Assembly (NCBI GenBank): GCA_903868145.1 | Contig: CAIPTY010000054.1 | Span: 1 to 38,321, forward strand | Source: an uncultured Desulfuromonadales bacterium | Lineage (GTDB): Bacteria > Desulfobacterota > Desulfuromonadia > Geobacterales > Pseudopelobacteraceae | Length of the DNA stretch: 38,321 nt | Reading direction: 5' to 3' | Part shown: one piece after another, positions 19,404 to 28,910 of the stretch | Layout of the letters: each line of letters begins with the position of its first letter | How positions within the stretch are numbered: position 1 is the first letter of the stretch | Notes under the pieces: model-generated | What the model was told of the DNA's origin: nothing | Database searches by the model: none | The model's input: only the letters and a program-made list of their open reading frames with translations | Program-made: the position numbers and the translations under genes

Positions 19404-19922
19404 ATGCCCCGTCGGTTTTCAGGATCATCAACAGGATTTACCCTTATAGAAATAGCGGTAGTTCTGGCGATCATCGGCATGGTGATGCTGCTGGTCATAC
19501 CGCGTCTGCCGTCTTCAGATGGGGAAGATCTGAAAACATCGGCCCGCACACTGGCCTCTACGTTTCGCTATATGCAGGCTCGTGCTGCTGCTGGCAGGAC
19601 GACCTATTACCTGCGTGTGGAACCAGGGACTGACAGAGTGACCATTCTGGAGGCGGCGGCCGATGGCAGCGAAAAGGAGCCGACTGATCCGCAGTTGCAG
19701 AAACGGCCGGTACGGGAGGGCATACAGGTTGCGGATATTATGATTCCGCGACTGGGCAAGATCAGTGATGGACAACTTATGCTCCCTGTTGGAATGGGCG
19801 GCCTGCGGGATCTGGCTGTCATACACCTGCGTGCCCCCAACGGCAGCTTCTGGACGGTGATGGCCTTTCCTTCAAGCGGTAAGGTCAAGGTGTACGAGGG
19901 GTATCAGGAGACGGTTCCATGA
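19404..19922 (+). CDS. gspH: Type II secretion minor pseudopilin GspH
   Basis: 172-aa pseudopilin. The prepilin-peptidase motif G11|F-T-L-I-E is followed by a hydrophobic helix (A-V-V-L-A-I-I-G-M-V-M-L-L-V-I). The remaining globular part suits the GspH minor pseudopilin. It begins 3 bp after the dehydrogenase stop and overlaps gspI by 4 bp. The role in the pseudopilus tip comes from family knowledge. GspG cannot be strictly excluded, but order and length favour GspH. Confidence 0.83.
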   Translation: MPRRFSGSSTGFTLIEIAVVLAIIGMVMLLVIPRLPSSDGEDLKTSARTLASTFRYMQARAAAGRTTYYLRVEPGTDRVTILEAAADGSEKEPTDPQLQKRPVREGIQVADIMIPRLGKISDGQLMLPVGMGGLRDLAVIHLRAPNGSFWTVMAFPSSGKVKVYEGYQETVP

Positions 19923-20275
19923 CGCTGCGCGGCAATAGCGGATTCACCCTGCTGGAGGTTATGCTGGCCTTGGCTATCATGGCGACCGTGATCCTGACGT
20001 TGCTGAGTTCGGTTAATTATCATCTGGGCATTGTCAGCGCCGAACGGGATACAGCCGCGCTGACGGTCATTGCACGCAACCGGATGACCGAGTTGGTGCA
20101 ACAGGGTGCACTGCAGCAAAAGGGGGAGGGAACCCTCGCCCCGAGTCATCCCGAGTTGACATGGCGCTCGGAACTGCTGCCCACCCAGTTGCCGACACTG
20201 CAGAAACTGGTGTTTCGCCTGGGGCGAACCGGCGACAAACAGGAGGTTACACTTGTGTACTACCTCCTCAAATAG
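19919..20275 (+). CDS. gspI: Type II secretion minor pseudopilin GspI
   Basis: 118-aa pseudopilin with cleavage motif G8|F-T-L-L-E-V-M-L-A-L-A, characteristic of GspI, then a short periplasmic domain. A R-N-R-M-T-E-L segment resembles the A-x-N-x-x-x-E block of GspI. It overlaps gspH by 4 bp (ATGA) and gspJ by 23 bp, which points to coupled translation. GspI nucleates the tip complex with GspJ and GspK in known systems. Confidence 0.86.
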   Translation: MTLRGNSGFTLLEVMLALAIMATVILTLLSSVNYHLGIVSAERDTAALTVIARNRMTELVQQGALQQKGEGTLAPSHPELTWRSELLPTQLPTLQKLVFRLGRTGDKQEVTLVYYLLK

Positions 20276-20912
20276 TGTCTCGTCCCCGATTGTGAACCGG
20301 CGAGGTTTTACCCTGCTTGAGATACTGATTGCGGTGGTGCTGCTGGGCATCATCACTGCGGCGCTGTATGGCAGCTATTTTACGGTATTGCGAGCCAGAG
20401 AGAGATCCTCCCAAGGGATGGAAGCACGGCGTGAACTTGGCAGCACGCTCGATCTTCTACGACGGGAGATCGCATCGTCGGCTTACAACCGTGCGGACAA
20501 GCGACTGCTTCTGGTGGTAGAAGACAGGGATATCTTTGGCAAACCTGCTTCCCTCCTTGTGTTGACAACCCTGGCGCCCCAGTCAAACCAGATACGGAAA
20601 GAATCAGGCATCATAAAGGTTCAATACCGCCTTCAGGAAAAAGATTCACACTCTATCCTGACGCGGCGTGAGCAGGACAGCTTCATGGCGGCGGAAACCG
20701 CTGAATCCGTTGAAACTGCTGCCTATCCCCAAATGGAGCGTATCAGCAGTTTCCTTGTTGAGTGCTATGACGGCTCGAAGTGGGTCAAGACCTGGAATAC
20801 CGACCTGAACGGGGCTCTGCCCAAACGGATCAGGGTCACGGTTCAGGTGGAAGAGGACGGCAAAGTGCTTGAATTATCTGTATTGTCAAACCCCAGGATT
20901 ACGGGGTTATGA
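20253..20912 (+). CDS. gspJ: Type II secretion minor pseudopilin GspJ
   Basis: 219-aa pseudopilin with motif G18|F-T-L-L-E-I-L-I-A. The start is TTG 20253: a perfect AGGAGG at 20241-20246 lies 6 nt before it, whereas the later GTG at 20292 has no ribosome site. The first 17 residues form a slightly long leader ending in R-R-G. The length suits GspJ, which partners GspI and GspK. It overlaps gspI by 23 bp and gspK by 4 bp. Confidence 0.85.
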   Translation: MCTTSSNSVSSPIVNRRGFTLLEILIAVVLLGIITAALYGSYFTVLRARERSSQGMEARRELGSTLDLLRREIASSAYNRADKRLLLVVEDRDIFGKPASLLVLTTLAPQSNQIRKESGIIKVQYRLQEKDSHSILTRREQDSFMAAETAESVETAAYPQMERISSFLVECYDGSKWVKTWNTDLNGALPKRIRVTVQVEEDGKVLELSVLSNPRITGL

Positions 20913-21850
20913 TGCTGCCTGTTCGGGGAAACAAGGGGTTTGCCCTGATTTTGACTATGGTGGTTTCCGCCCTGATGGTTGCGGTGGTAGTGGAGATGAT
21001 TTATCAGGTTTATGTGGACGTGTCACTCAGCCGCAGTTTTCGTGATGAGCAGCAGGCCTCGCTGTATGCGGAATCCGGTATCACCGGAGGGGTGAAGCTT
21101 TTGCAGCTATCCCTGGCAAGCCAGGACTACTCGGCTCTCTCCGATAGCTGGACAAAGCCCTTCAGACTTGACGACGAGACGGGATCTGTGGAGATTACGG
21201 CGGTTGAAGAAAGCGGAAAATTAAACCTCAACGATCTTGTTCAGCCTAACGGAGAAACAGATCCATACACACTGGCTGCCTTGCGAAGGCTAGGCAAGCG
21301 GCTTAAACTCGGCGACGAACTATGGTCTGCTCTTGCAGACTGGATGGACTCCGACGACCAGGCGCGTTCGGGTGGTGGCGAGTCAGCCTACTATAAAACC
21401 ATGAAGCCGCCCTATTCGGCTCATAACGCCAAGCTGTCCACAATCTTTGAGCTGTCGCTGGTGAAGGGGTTTACCCCTGAAATCATTGTGAAGCTCAGGC
21501 CTTTTGTCACAATATTTGGCGGCCAGTCTGGCGGTCTGCCGTCACAGGTCAATATAAATGCAGCTTCACAAGAGGTTCTTACCGCTCTTGATGATACTAT
21601 TGACGACCGGATGGCTGAACGGATAGTGGAAGAGCGTCGTTTAAAGCCTTTCAGGGCTGCAGGGGAGTTGTCGAGGATTCCGGGAGGTGAAATTATTTCC
21701 CAGAAATTGGCCGGCAAAGTGAGTGTCAAGGGCACACTCTTCAGGCTCACCTCCATCTCAAGGGTGAAAGAATCGGCCCGGACGGTTGAGGCGCTCGTGA
21801 GGCTGGGTGGCGGCGCTGAAGCCGAGATGATTGTATGGCAGGAATATTGA
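20909..21850 (+). CDS. gspK: Type II secretion minor pseudopilin GspK
   Basis: 313-aa large minor pseudopilin. The leader ends G10|F-A-L-I-L, lacking the Glu at mature position 5, the known GspK hallmark that lets it cap the pseudopilus. The hydrophobic helix, the Y-A-E-S-G block, the E-S-G-K-L-N-L-N-D-L segment and the helix-hairpin-helix-like V-N-I-N-A-A-S segment agree with GspK. It overlaps gspJ by 4 bp and is followed 21 bp later by gspL. Confidence 0.9.
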   Translation: MMLPVRGNKGFALILTMVVSALMVAVVVEMIYQVYVDVSLSRSFRDEQQASLYAESGITGGVKLLQLSLASQDYSALSDSWTKPFRLDDETGSVEITAVEESGKLNLNDLVQPNGETDPYTLAALRRLGKRLKLGDELWSALADWMDSDDQARSGGGESAYYKTMKPPYSAHNAKLSTIFELSLVKGFTPEIIVKLRPFVTIFGGQSGGLPSQVNINAASQEVLTALDDTIDDRMAERIVEERRLKPFRAAGELSRIPGGEIISQKLAGKVSVKGTLFRLTSISRVKESARTVEALVRLGGGAEAEMIVWQEY

Positions 21851-21871
21851 TCTCATGAAGACGGGAACATT

Positions 21872-23185
21872 ATGGACTATTTGATAATCAAGGCAGAAAA
21901 GAACCTTGTAACCGCCGCGAGGTTCAAAATCTCCGGTCGATCCGTTTCGCTTGACGGAGCTGCATCCTTTGTGTGTGACGAAGAGAATCCTCTTCCTGCA
22001 ATTGCCCGGCGCATTGCGGAAGGGGTCGGAGGGGTGCCGCGCGTGGTATTGTGCCTGGCTCCCTCGCTATTTGCGCAGCGTATCGTCGAACTGCCGCTGA
22101 CCGATCTGCGCAAGGTTCGCGAGGTTTTGCCGGCGCATCTGCTTGGCGAGATGGTACTATCCCCCGAGGAGGTGGTCTTTGAAGCGCTGCCGGCCTCTGG
22201 TGGGTCATACCTGGCGATCTGGGCCAAGAAAACAGAAATGGTTCAGGCCATCGAAATATTCAAGTCGGCAGGAATCGAACCGCAGATTGTTACCTCGGAT
22301 CCCTTCTCGTGGTGCCTGCTACCTGGCATTTCCCCCGATGTTGTCGTGTGTGACGGAGATGCCCTTGTGGTCATGGCAGAAGGTCGGATATCCTGCATGC
22401 GGGCGCTTGAAGCCGGTGATGCCCTTGCTCAGGTGGCTGCAGCCCTGTCGGCTCTGGAGCTTTCGGAGGTCGCGCTGCCGCCGGGAATGGTTGTGTTCGG
22501 CGGCCTCGCGGAGACATCTGCGTCAGCGCACAATCTGCCGCTGACGGTGGAGTCCCTGGAATTGCCCACGGAGCTGGCTGCGATTTTCAAGACGGACGCG
22601 GTTTTTCAGCAACTGGCGGGACTGTATGCCGTTGCATCTGCCTGCCACGGCGGTGAGCTGGCTGATTTCCGCCGCGGTGATCTGGCCTGGACAGCGGGCG
22701 ATGCCAGACAGCGCAAAAAACTGTTCCTGACGGCCGCCCTGACCGTCCTTGTCGTCATACTGCTCTTTGTCTCAAAGGGGCTGCAGTACCGCGCAGCCCA
22801 GACGGACATCGCATCGTTGAACAAGTCCATCTCGGTCGTCTATCGTGAAGTTTTTCCCGCACGCACCAAGGTCGTGGATGAACTTGCCGAGGTCAGAGGT
22901 GAAATTAAAAAAATGGCCGGTGCCGATAATTCGCGTGGTGCTCTGGACGTTTTCCGGCTGCTGGCCGAGGCAAAAGGCGCCACCATCAACGGGTTGTACG
23001 AGGCCGAACTGGAGGGGAACGCTCTGCGCGTGAAGGGTGACGCTCGCTCGTCCCAGGCTGTCAGCGATTTCAAGTCGGCACTGTCTGCGGTGGCGACATC
23101 CGTCGAACTGGGCGAGGTAAAGAGTCGACCGGACGGCACGGTAACTTTTTCACTCTCAGCTGTAATCAGGGAGACTCAAAAATGA
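21872..23185 (+). CDS. gspL: Type II secretion inner-membrane platform protein GspL
   Basis: 437-aa protein with an actin-like cytoplasmic N-terminal domain, one membrane helix at residues about 283-303 (L-T-A-A-L-T-V-L-V-V-I-L-L-F-V), and a periplasmic C-terminal domain. This is the topology of GspL, which links the GspE ATPase to GspM. The motif content is weak, as usual for GspL, so position between gspK and gspM carries much of the identification. It overlaps gspM by 4 bp. Confidence 0.82.
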   Translation: MDYLIIKAEKNLVTAARFKISGRSVSLDGAASFVCDEENPLPAIARRIAEGVGGVPRVVLCLAPSLFAQRIVELPLTDLRKVREVLPAHLLGEMVLSPEEVVFEALPASGGSYLAIWAKKTEMVQAIEIFKSAGIEPQIVTSDPFSWCLLPGISPDVVVCDGDALVVMAEGRISCMRALEAGDALAQVAAALSALELSEVALPPGMVVFGGLAETSASAHNLPLTVESLELPTELAAIFKTDAVFQQLAGLYAVASACHGGELADFRRGDLAWTAGDARQRKKLFLTAALTVLVVILLFVSKGLQYRAAQTDIASLNKSISVVYREVFPARTKVVDELAEVRGEIKKMAGADNSRGALDVFRLLAEAKGATINGLYEAELEGNALRVKGDARSSQAVSDFKSALSAVATSVELGEVKSRPDGTVTFSLSAVIRETQK

Positions 23186-23730
23186 GATTTGCTGCCAACA
23201 TAGTGGATGCGTGGAATAATCTGGACCGCCAGAGTCGGTTGTGGGCGGGATATACTGTGATCGGTTTGCTGGCGGCTGCTCTTCTGTGGTCGGCGCTGGC
23301 GGCGAAAACCTCAGCTCTTGAACAAAAGCGCGCTGCCCGCGAAGCGGTGCTCAAAGAACTGATGCCGCTCAAGGTAGCCTACCGCACTGCAAAAATGTCT
23401 GCCGATCAGTTGATGGGTCGTATGGCATCTACCCGCCCTGACGATACACCGGCCAAAATTATCGAGGAGATCGGTATTCGCGGCAAAGGTGTGAAAATCG
23501 TTCCGCTCAAGAGTGGAGAAAAAAACGGCGCTGTCGAGGAGATAGCCGACGTCCGCATCGAGGGCTTGACGGCAAATGAGGCGGTCAACCTCATATACCG
23601 ACTGGAGAAAGGGAGTCGGCCCGTAACACTCAAAAAAGTCAATCTGCGCGTGCGTTTTGACGACCCGGCACGATGTGACCTTGCCATGACGGTCGCCCTT
23701 CTCAAACCGGCGACGGTAACAGCTAAATGA
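23182..23730 (+). CDS. gspM: Type II secretion inner-membrane protein GspM-like
   Basis: 182-aa protein with a short cytoplasmic N-terminus, a single membrane helix around residues 22-42, then an amphipathic helix and a small periplasmic domain, fitting GspM. No catalytic motif is expected. It lies between gspL and gspN with 4-bp overlaps at both ends. The assignment rests on topology, size and place in the cluster. Confidence 0.78.
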   Translation: MRFAANIVDAWNNLDRQSRLWAGYTVIGLLAAALLWSALAAKTSALEQKRAAREAVLKELMPLKVAYRTAKMSADQLMGRMASTRPDDTPAKIIEEIGIRGKGVKIVPLKSGEKNGAVEEIADVRIEGLTANEAVNLIYRLEKGSRPVTLKKVNLRVRFDDPARCDLAMTVALLKPATVTAK

Positions 23731-24569
23731 CATCTTTCGGTGTCGTCGCGCTTTGGATCGCACGAGTGGTTGCCCTGTCGGTTCTGTTTGTCTGCGGAGT
23801 CTATTTCTTTTTTCCTGCGCAGAGAATTGAATCCGAAATAATGAGGGCGCTGGAGACTCAACGCTTCAGCATTACTCCTGGCCTGCACAAGACGTTTCTG
23901 CCTGGCTTGGGGTGGGAAAGACCGGTCATCTCTTCCGATAAGGGTGCATTGGCCCGCTGTGACCGACTGCGGCTGCACCCCTGTCTCCTGCCGCTGCTGA
24001 GCGGACGATTCGTGCTCAATGCGACCGCGTTGCTGGGGGAGGGGAGGCTTGACGCCGACTACGGCGTAACCGGTAAACAGGCGCTCAAGCTGCATATACA
24101 GGGTTTAGGGCTGGGTGACATCCCCTTTTTCAAGACCGTGCTGGGGGCTCGGGCCGGCGGTACCCTCTGGAGCGAGGGGAGTTTTACACGAGGTGCCAAG
24201 GGGCTTAATGGAGAGCTGAAACTTGAGGTGCAGCATCTTGAACTCTCCGGTGTCAAACTGGGGGCGTTTCCCTTGCCCGATGTGGTTAATCTCCATTCCC
24301 AGGGGATGGTGCGGGTTACTGATGATAAAGCGCGCCTGGAGAGCTTTACGCTCCAGGGCGATGCTGTCTATATGCGCCTGTCGGGAAATCTCCCGATCGG
24401 ACCCACCGCAGTGAACGCCCCGCTCGATCTGGTACTTGAGATCATGCCCAAACCTGCATTTCTGGATAGTCAGAAGCTGGTTTTTCTCATGCTCAGCAAG
24501 TTTATGGTCTCACCGGGTGTGTACCGGGTCCCTGTCAGGGGGACGCTATTGGCTCCTGAAATTCTTTAA
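23727..24569 (+). CDS. gspN: Type II secretion protein GspN (deltaproteobacterial type)
   Basis: 280-aa protein with one N-terminal membrane helix (residues about 7-30) and a long beta-rich periplasmic region with repeated L-x-G-x-L-like strands, as in the GspN family of deltaproteobacteria. It overlaps gspM by 4 bp and ends the pseudopilin/platform block. The core genes gspC, D, E, F and G are not in the window. Its exact role in secretion is not established. Confidence 0.72.
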   Translation: MTSFGVVALWIARVVALSVLFVCGVYFFFPAQRIESEIMRALETQRFSITPGLHKTFLPGLGWERPVISSDKGALARCDRLRLHPCLLPLLSGRFVLNATALLGEGRLDADYGVTGKQALKLHIQGLGLGDIPFFKTVLGARAGGTLWSEGSFTRGAKGLNGELKLEVQHLELSGVKLGAFPLPDVVNLHSQGMVRVTDDKARLESFTLQGDAVYMRLSGNLPIGPTAVNAPLDLVLEIMPKPAFLDSQKLVFLMLSKFMVSPGVYRVPVRGTLLAPEIL

Positions 24570-24611
24570 CCCCGAGGCTGAGACTACTATGAAAAGCAGA
24601 TTAATGACGCC

Positions 24612-25277
24612 ATGAAGATCGGCCTGATGGGGGGAACATTCAATCCGATCCACTCTGCTCACCTGCGCATAGCGGAAGAGGCCCGTGAGCTGTGCGGACT
24701 TGACCGTATTTTTTTCATCCCGGCCGCAGATCCTCCTCACAAGCCACTTGCCGGCGAGACCCCTTTTTCCCGGCGGTGTGAAATGGTCCGTCAGGCCGTG
24801 GCTGATAATCCCGCTTTCGAACTGTCGGATATCGAAGGGCATCGTGCGGGAAAATCCTATTCAATCGATACGCTCACGGTCTTTAAGGAAAAATTTCCCG
24901 GAGATAGCCTGTTTTTTATCATCGGCAGCGACTCGTTTCTGGAAATCGGATCCTGGCATCGCTACGCGGATATTTTTCAGGTATGCAGCCTGATAGTTGT
25001 GGAGCGCCCAGGTTTCCCGGCAGTCAGGCAGATCGAGACCCTTCCGGTTGCCATACAGGCGGACTTCAGTTACACTCCTGCAGCTCAATCTGTCCGGCAT
25101 GTATCGGGGCAATCTGTTTTCTTTTTAAGGGGTTGCCCTCTGGAAATCTCATCGACAACAATCCGCCACCTGATTGCCGCCGGGCGGTCTATAACATATC
25201 TTGTGCCTTTAGCAGTGGAGTCATATATCAAAGACCAAAGGATCTATACCGAATGCACGCACATACAACCACGTTAG
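24612..25277 (+). CDS. nadD: Nicotinate-nucleotide adenylyltransferase
   Basis: 221-aa enzyme joining nicotinate mononucleotide and ATP in NAD synthesis. The nucleotidyltransferase signature G-G-T-F-N-P-I-H-S-A-H is at residues 7-17, G-S-D-S-F is midway, and the I-S-S-T-T-I-R motif is near the C-terminus. ATG 24612 is family-consistent although its ribosome site is weak. An 8-codon mini-frame at 24589-24615 ends across the nadD ATG. The 3' end overlaps rsfS by 25 bp. Confidence 0.95.
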   Translation: MKIGLMGGTFNPIHSAHLRIAEEARELCGLDRIFFIPAADPPHKPLAGETPFSRRCEMVRQAVADNPAFELSDIEGHRAGKSYSIDTLTVFKEKFPGDSLFFIIGSDSFLEIGSWHRYADIFQVCSLIVVERPGFPAVRQIETLPVAIQADFSYTPAAQSVRHVSGQSVFFLRGCPLEISSTTIRHLIAAGRSITYLVPLAVESYIKDQRIYTECTHIQPR

Positions 25278-25672
25278 TCCCGTTTGACAAGCAGAATCTC
25301 ACATCTTCCGAGCGTGCGCTCAGATGCGCTGAATTGGCATTTGACAAGAAAGCCTACAATATCCGGGCACTGGATATTTCAAAGATTTCTTCTATCGCAG
25401 ACTACCTGGTGATCATCTCCGGATCTTCCGACAAGCAGAATCAGGCGATTGCTGACAGCATCCGCACCGGTCTCAAGAAATTCGGCAAGGTCAACGACAT
25501 CGAGGGTGCCCGTGAAGGAAAGTGGATCGTCATGGACTACGGCGATGTGTTGGTTCATATCTTCCACGATGAGCTGCGACGCTATTATGATCTTGACGGG
25601 CTTTGGAACCGGGCACCGGAAATGGGGTTGCCTGAACAGATCCGTGATGCGCGCAAGGAATCGGATTTTTGA
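25253..25672 (+). CDS. rsfS: Ribosomal silencing factor RsfS
   Basis: 139-aa protein that binds L14 and blocks 30S-50S joining. The family blocks D-I-S-x-I-S-S-I-A-D-Y-L-V-I-x-S-G, K-Q-N-Q-A-I-A-D, E-G-x-x-x-G-K-W-I-V-M-D-Y-G-D-V-L-V-H-I-F and R-x-Y-Y-D-L-D-x-L-W are complete. ATG 25253 is used because upstream in-frame codons encode no family sequence. nadD-rsfS-rlmH is a common gene set. The stop overlaps the rlmH TTG. Confidence 0.94.
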   Translation: MHAHTTTLVPFDKQNLTSSERALRCAELAFDKKAYNIRALDISKISSIADYLVIISGSSDKQNQAIADSIRTGLKKFGKVNDIEGAREGKWIVMDYGDVLVHIFHDELRRYYDLDGLWNRAPEMGLPEQIRDARKESDF

Positions 25673-26127
25673 AACTGAAAATAGTGTGGGTCGGCAAGAG
25701 CCGTGACCCCTGGGTCAAAGAGGCTGTGGCTGACTACGCTGGCGGTGTCAGGCGATATGCCCCGCTGGAGCTGGGTGAGGTTCGCGATGAGAAAGGCGCC
25801 GAAGCCGAGGAGATGCGCCGCCGTGAGTGTGATCGGCTGGAAAAGCTGATTCCACCCGGCGCGCTGCTTGTCCTGCTCGATGAACACGGCGAACAGCTCG
25901 ATTCTCCCGGACTGGCCGCTTTTGTCGGCAAACAGCGCGACAGCGGTGTTGGCGAGCTGATCTTTGCCATCGGAGGTGCCTACGGTTTTTCAGAAGAGTT
26001 CCGCCGACGGGGAAAATTGCTGGCGCTATCAAAAATGACCTTCACCCACCAGATGGTGCGGGTTTTTCTTCTGGAACAGATATATCGGGCTTTCAGTATT
26101 CTGAACAACGAACCGTATCACCATTGA
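25669..26127 (+). CDS. rlmH: 23S rRNA (pseudouridine1915-N3)-methyltransferase RlmH
   Basis: 152-aa SPOUT methyltransferase that modifies pseudouridine 1915 of 23S rRNA. The SAM-binding knot is seen in F-A-I-G-G-A-Y-G-F, and the diagnostic C-terminus is N-N-E-P-Y-H-H. The N-terminus L-K-I-V-W-V-G-K also fits. The start is TTG 25669, overlapping the rsfS TGA in a TTGA arrangement. gpmI begins 17 bp downstream with its own AAGGA site. Confidence 0.95.
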   Translation: MKLKIVWVGKSRDPWVKEAVADYAGGVRRYAPLELGEVRDEKGAEAEEMRRRECDRLEKLIPPGALLVLLDEHGEQLDSPGLAAFVGKQRDSGVGELIFAIGGAYGFSEEFRRRGKLLALSKMTFTHQMVRVFLLEQIYRAFSILNNEPYHH

Positions 26128-26144
26128 TCCGAAAGGATATACCG

Positions 26145-27677
26145 ATGAAAAAACCACTCGTACTGATGATCCTCGATGGCTGGGGGATCAATCCCAATCC
26201 GGCCCACAACGCCGTTGCCATGGCAAAAACTCCCAATCTTTCCCGCTACCTGAAAGAATATCCGCACACGGCTATCCGCACCTCCGGCATGGCGGTCGGT
26301 CTGCCGGACGGGCAGATGGGGAACTCCGAGGTCGGCCACCTGAATCTGGGCGCCGGTCGGGTGGTCTACCAGGAACTGACCCGCGTCACCAAGTCCATTC
26401 TGGATGGCGACTTCTTTACCAACCCGACGCTGCTGGATTGCATTGCCCGGGTCAAAGCCTCTGGTGGCAGGCTGCACCTCTCCGGGCTGCTTTCAGATGG
26501 CGGAGTGCATTCCCACAACACGCACCTCTACGCCCTCCTGAAACTTGCCAAACGGGAAGGGGTCGCGGATGTCTTCGTCCACTGCCTGCTGGATGGTCGT
26601 GACACGCCGCCCCAGAGTGGTGCTGATTATCTGCTGCAGCTGGAGGCCGAGATTGCGCGGATTGGTGTCGGTAAAATTGCGACGGTGATGGGGCGCTACT
26701 ACGCCATGGATCGCGACACCCGTTGGGACCGGGTGGAGAAGGCCTATAACGCCATGGTACATGGTCTGGGCGAACTGTGTGTCTCCTCGAAGGATGCCGT
26801 TGATCAGAGTTATGCTTCCAAAATATATGATGAATTTGTCGTTCCCGCCGTGGTGTGCGAGCAGGGTGCGCCGGTCGGACAGGTTCTGGACAGTGACGGC
26901 TTCATCTTTTTCAATTTCCGCTCCGACCGTGCCCGTGAGATTACCCGAGCCCTTGCTCTTGATGATTTTGACGGATTTGCGCGGCACCATCGACCGAAAC
27001 TGGCGGGATATGTCTGTCTGACGGAATATGATGCGACGTTTGGACTGCCGATTGCCTTCGAGTCAACGGAATTGAAGAACCTTCTGGGTGGCGTGCTTGC
27101 CGAAGCCGGGATGAAGCAGTTGCGCATCGCTGAAACCGAGAAGTACGCACATGTCACGTTCTTCTTCAATGGCGGGATGGAAACTCCCTTCCCGGGGGAA
27201 GATCGCGCTCTGATCCCCTCACCGAAAGAGGTTGCTACCTACGATCTCAAACCGGAGATGAGCGCCGTTCAGGTGACGGATAAACTTCTTAAACTACTCG
27301 ATCAGGATCAGTACGACGTAATCATCCTCAACTTCGCAAACTGTGACATGGTCGGCCACACCGGCATCGAGTCGGCCGCCATAAAGGCTGTCGAGGCGGT
27401 GGATGCCTGCGCCGGTCGGGTCGTCGCCAAAGTTCAGGAAAAAGGGGGTGCGGTGCTGATTACCGCCGACCATGGCAACGCCGAGCAGATGCAGGACGAA
27501 AACGGCGAACCGTTCACCGCACATACCACCAATCCGGTCTGGTTCGTGCTATTGGATGACAGCCGCACCGGGTTTACATTGCGCGAGGGTGGCCGGCTGG
27601 CCGATGTCGCGCCAACCATGCTGAAGATGCTGGGGCTGCCCCAGCCGCAGGAGATGACGGGGGAGAGTCTTCTGTGA
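26145..27677 (+). CDS. gpmI: 2,3-bisphosphoglycerate-independent phosphoglycerate mutase
   Basis: 510-aa metal-dependent enzyme interconverting 3- and 2-phosphoglycerate. The N-terminal L-x-I-L-D11-G-W-G motif binds metal, and the phosphorylated serine is S61 in M-G-N-S-E-V-G-H. Later metal sites include D-M-V-G-H-T-G and T-A-D-H-G-N-A-E. The length is typical. ATG 26145 with AAGGA 7 nt upstream is preferred to the TTG at 26124. Confidence 0.97.
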   Translation: MKKPLVLMILDGWGINPNPAHNAVAMAKTPNLSRYLKEYPHTAIRTSGMAVGLPDGQMGNSEVGHLNLGAGRVVYQELTRVTKSILDGDFFTNPTLLDCIARVKASGGRLHLSGLLSDGGVHSHNTHLYALLKLAKREGVADVFVHCLLDGRDTPPQSGADYLLQLEAEIARIGVGKIATVMGRYYAMDRDTRWDRVEKAYNAMVHGLGELCVSSKDAVDQSYASKIYDEFVVPAVVCEQGAPVGQVLDSDGFIFFNFRSDRAREITRALALDDFDGFARHHRPKLAGYVCLTEYDATFGLPIAFESTELKNLLGGVLAEAGMKQLRIAETEKYAHVTFFFNGGMETPFPGEDRALIPSPKEVATYDLKPEMSAVQVTDKLLKLLDQDQYDVIILNFANCDMVGHTGIESAAIKAVEAVDACAGRVVAKVQEKGGAVLITADHGNAEQMQDENGEPFTAHTTNPVWFVLLDDSRTGFTLREGGRLADVAPTMLKMLGLPQPQEMTGESLL

Positions 27678-27710
27678 TGAGTTGCAACCCGGCATAACCG
27701 GCGGATTCAT

Positions 27711-28910
27711 ATGTCAAACGAGCATCAATTCAGGCCCAAAAAACGACTGCAGCGAATGATGCGCCTCATGGCCCGCATCCGTCCGCAATCCATACCGATC
27801 ACCTATCGCAGCAACCGCGTGGTGCTCCTCCCCGATGGCCCGACCTTTTTTCAGTCATTCTTTGCCGCTCTCCGCACGGCGCATACCTCCATTCTTCTTG
27901 AGTACTACATCATCCATGACGACCATACGGGCAGGATGCTGGCTGATGAACTGGCAGCAGCTGTCAGTCGCGGTTGCCAGGTGGCCTTAATCTACGATTT
28001 CATCGGCTGCGTCGAGACCCCTTCTTCCTACTTTAAAAATCTTGCCCGCCAGGGCATAGAGCTGATTCCGTTCAATGTCCCTTCGTTCAGGCGGGGTATT
28101 CGCTGGTTTGATAAGCGCGATCATCGCAAAATGATGCTCGTTGACAGCTCCACGGTTTTTCTGGGCGGATTCAACATCGGCGATGAATATTCAGGTCTAA
28201 CCGGTGAGCGACCCGATTTCAGGGATATGGGCTTTTCAGTATCGGGGAGCGCCGTAAAAGAGCTTGAGAGAATTTTTCTGGAAACCTGGAGTATGGAGCG
28301 CAGCGGGGCCCTCGAACTACAGCAGGAACTCAAAGGGATCGAGGACAGCCCTGCACGGGGGCGGGCGAGAGTCGTTATTGTCAGCGGTGGACCGCATCAC
28401 CGCCGCTCCTACATCCGCAGCGCGTATCTGGCAGCTATCGCCTCTGCTTCTGATGAGATCCTGATTGCCACGCCCTATTTTGTACCCGGTGTTCGAGTTC
28501 TCCGGTCACTGCTGCGTGCTGCCAGACGCGGCGTCCGGGTTTGCCTGCTGCTGCCCGCACGAAGTGATGTCCCGGCGGTAAGGCTCCTTGGCCGCAGCTA
28601 CTACGGTGCCCTGCTCATGGCCGGCATCGAGGTATACGAGCTGGAGCGCGATATTCTGCATTCGAAGGTGATGCTGATAGACCAGGAGCGAACCGTGATC
28701 GGTTCGGCCAATCTGGACCAGCGCAGCTTTCACCGCAACTTCGAGATCAACTGCATTATCGACAATAACGCATTCGGACGCCAGATCAGAAACATGCTTC
28801 AGAAAGACATCTCCGTATCGAAACGCATAGAGCTGGGCGTGCATGAGCGTCGTGGCCTCTTCACCCGAATGCTGGAGCGGATAATCAGATTTTTTGGCTG
28901 GTTCCTCTGA
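27711..28910 (+). CDS. Cardiolipin synthase of the ClsB type (phospholipase D family)
   Basis: 399-aa phospholipase D superfamily protein. Two HKD motifs are seen: H138-x-K140-x4-D145 and H317-x-K319-x4-D324, each followed by the expected G-G-F-N-I-G or G-S-A-N-L-D-Q-R-S. There are no N-terminal membrane helices, so the layout resembles ClsB rather than ClsA. The inferred reaction is condensation of phosphatidylglycerol with another phospholipid to give cardiolipin. Its last 26 bp overlap the convergent glycosyltransferase gene. Confidence 0.87.
   Translation: MSNEHQFRPKKRLQRMMRLMARIRPQSIPITYRSNRVVLLPDGPTFFQSFFAALRTAHTSILLEYYIIHDDHTGRMLADELAAAVSRGCQVALIYDFIGCVETPSSYFKNLARQGIELIPFNVPSFRRGIRWFDKRDHRKMMLVDSSTVFLGGFNIGDEYSGLTGERPDFRDMGFSVSGSAVKELERIFLETWSMERSGALELQQELKGIEDSPARGRARVVIVSGGPHHRRSYIRSAYLAAIASASDEILIATPYFVPGVRVLRSLLRAARRGVRVCLLLPARSDVPAVRLLGRSYYGALLMAGIEVYELERDILHSKVMLIDQERTVIGSANLDQRSFHRNFEINCIIDNNAFGRQIRNMLQKDISVSKRIELGVHERRGLFTRMLERIIRFFGWFL

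Noticed and set aside
23406-24095. 229-codon minus-strand frame opposite gspM and gspN
   Set aside because: Antisense shadow; gspM and gspN on the plus strand have correct topology and 4-bp overlaps with neighbours.
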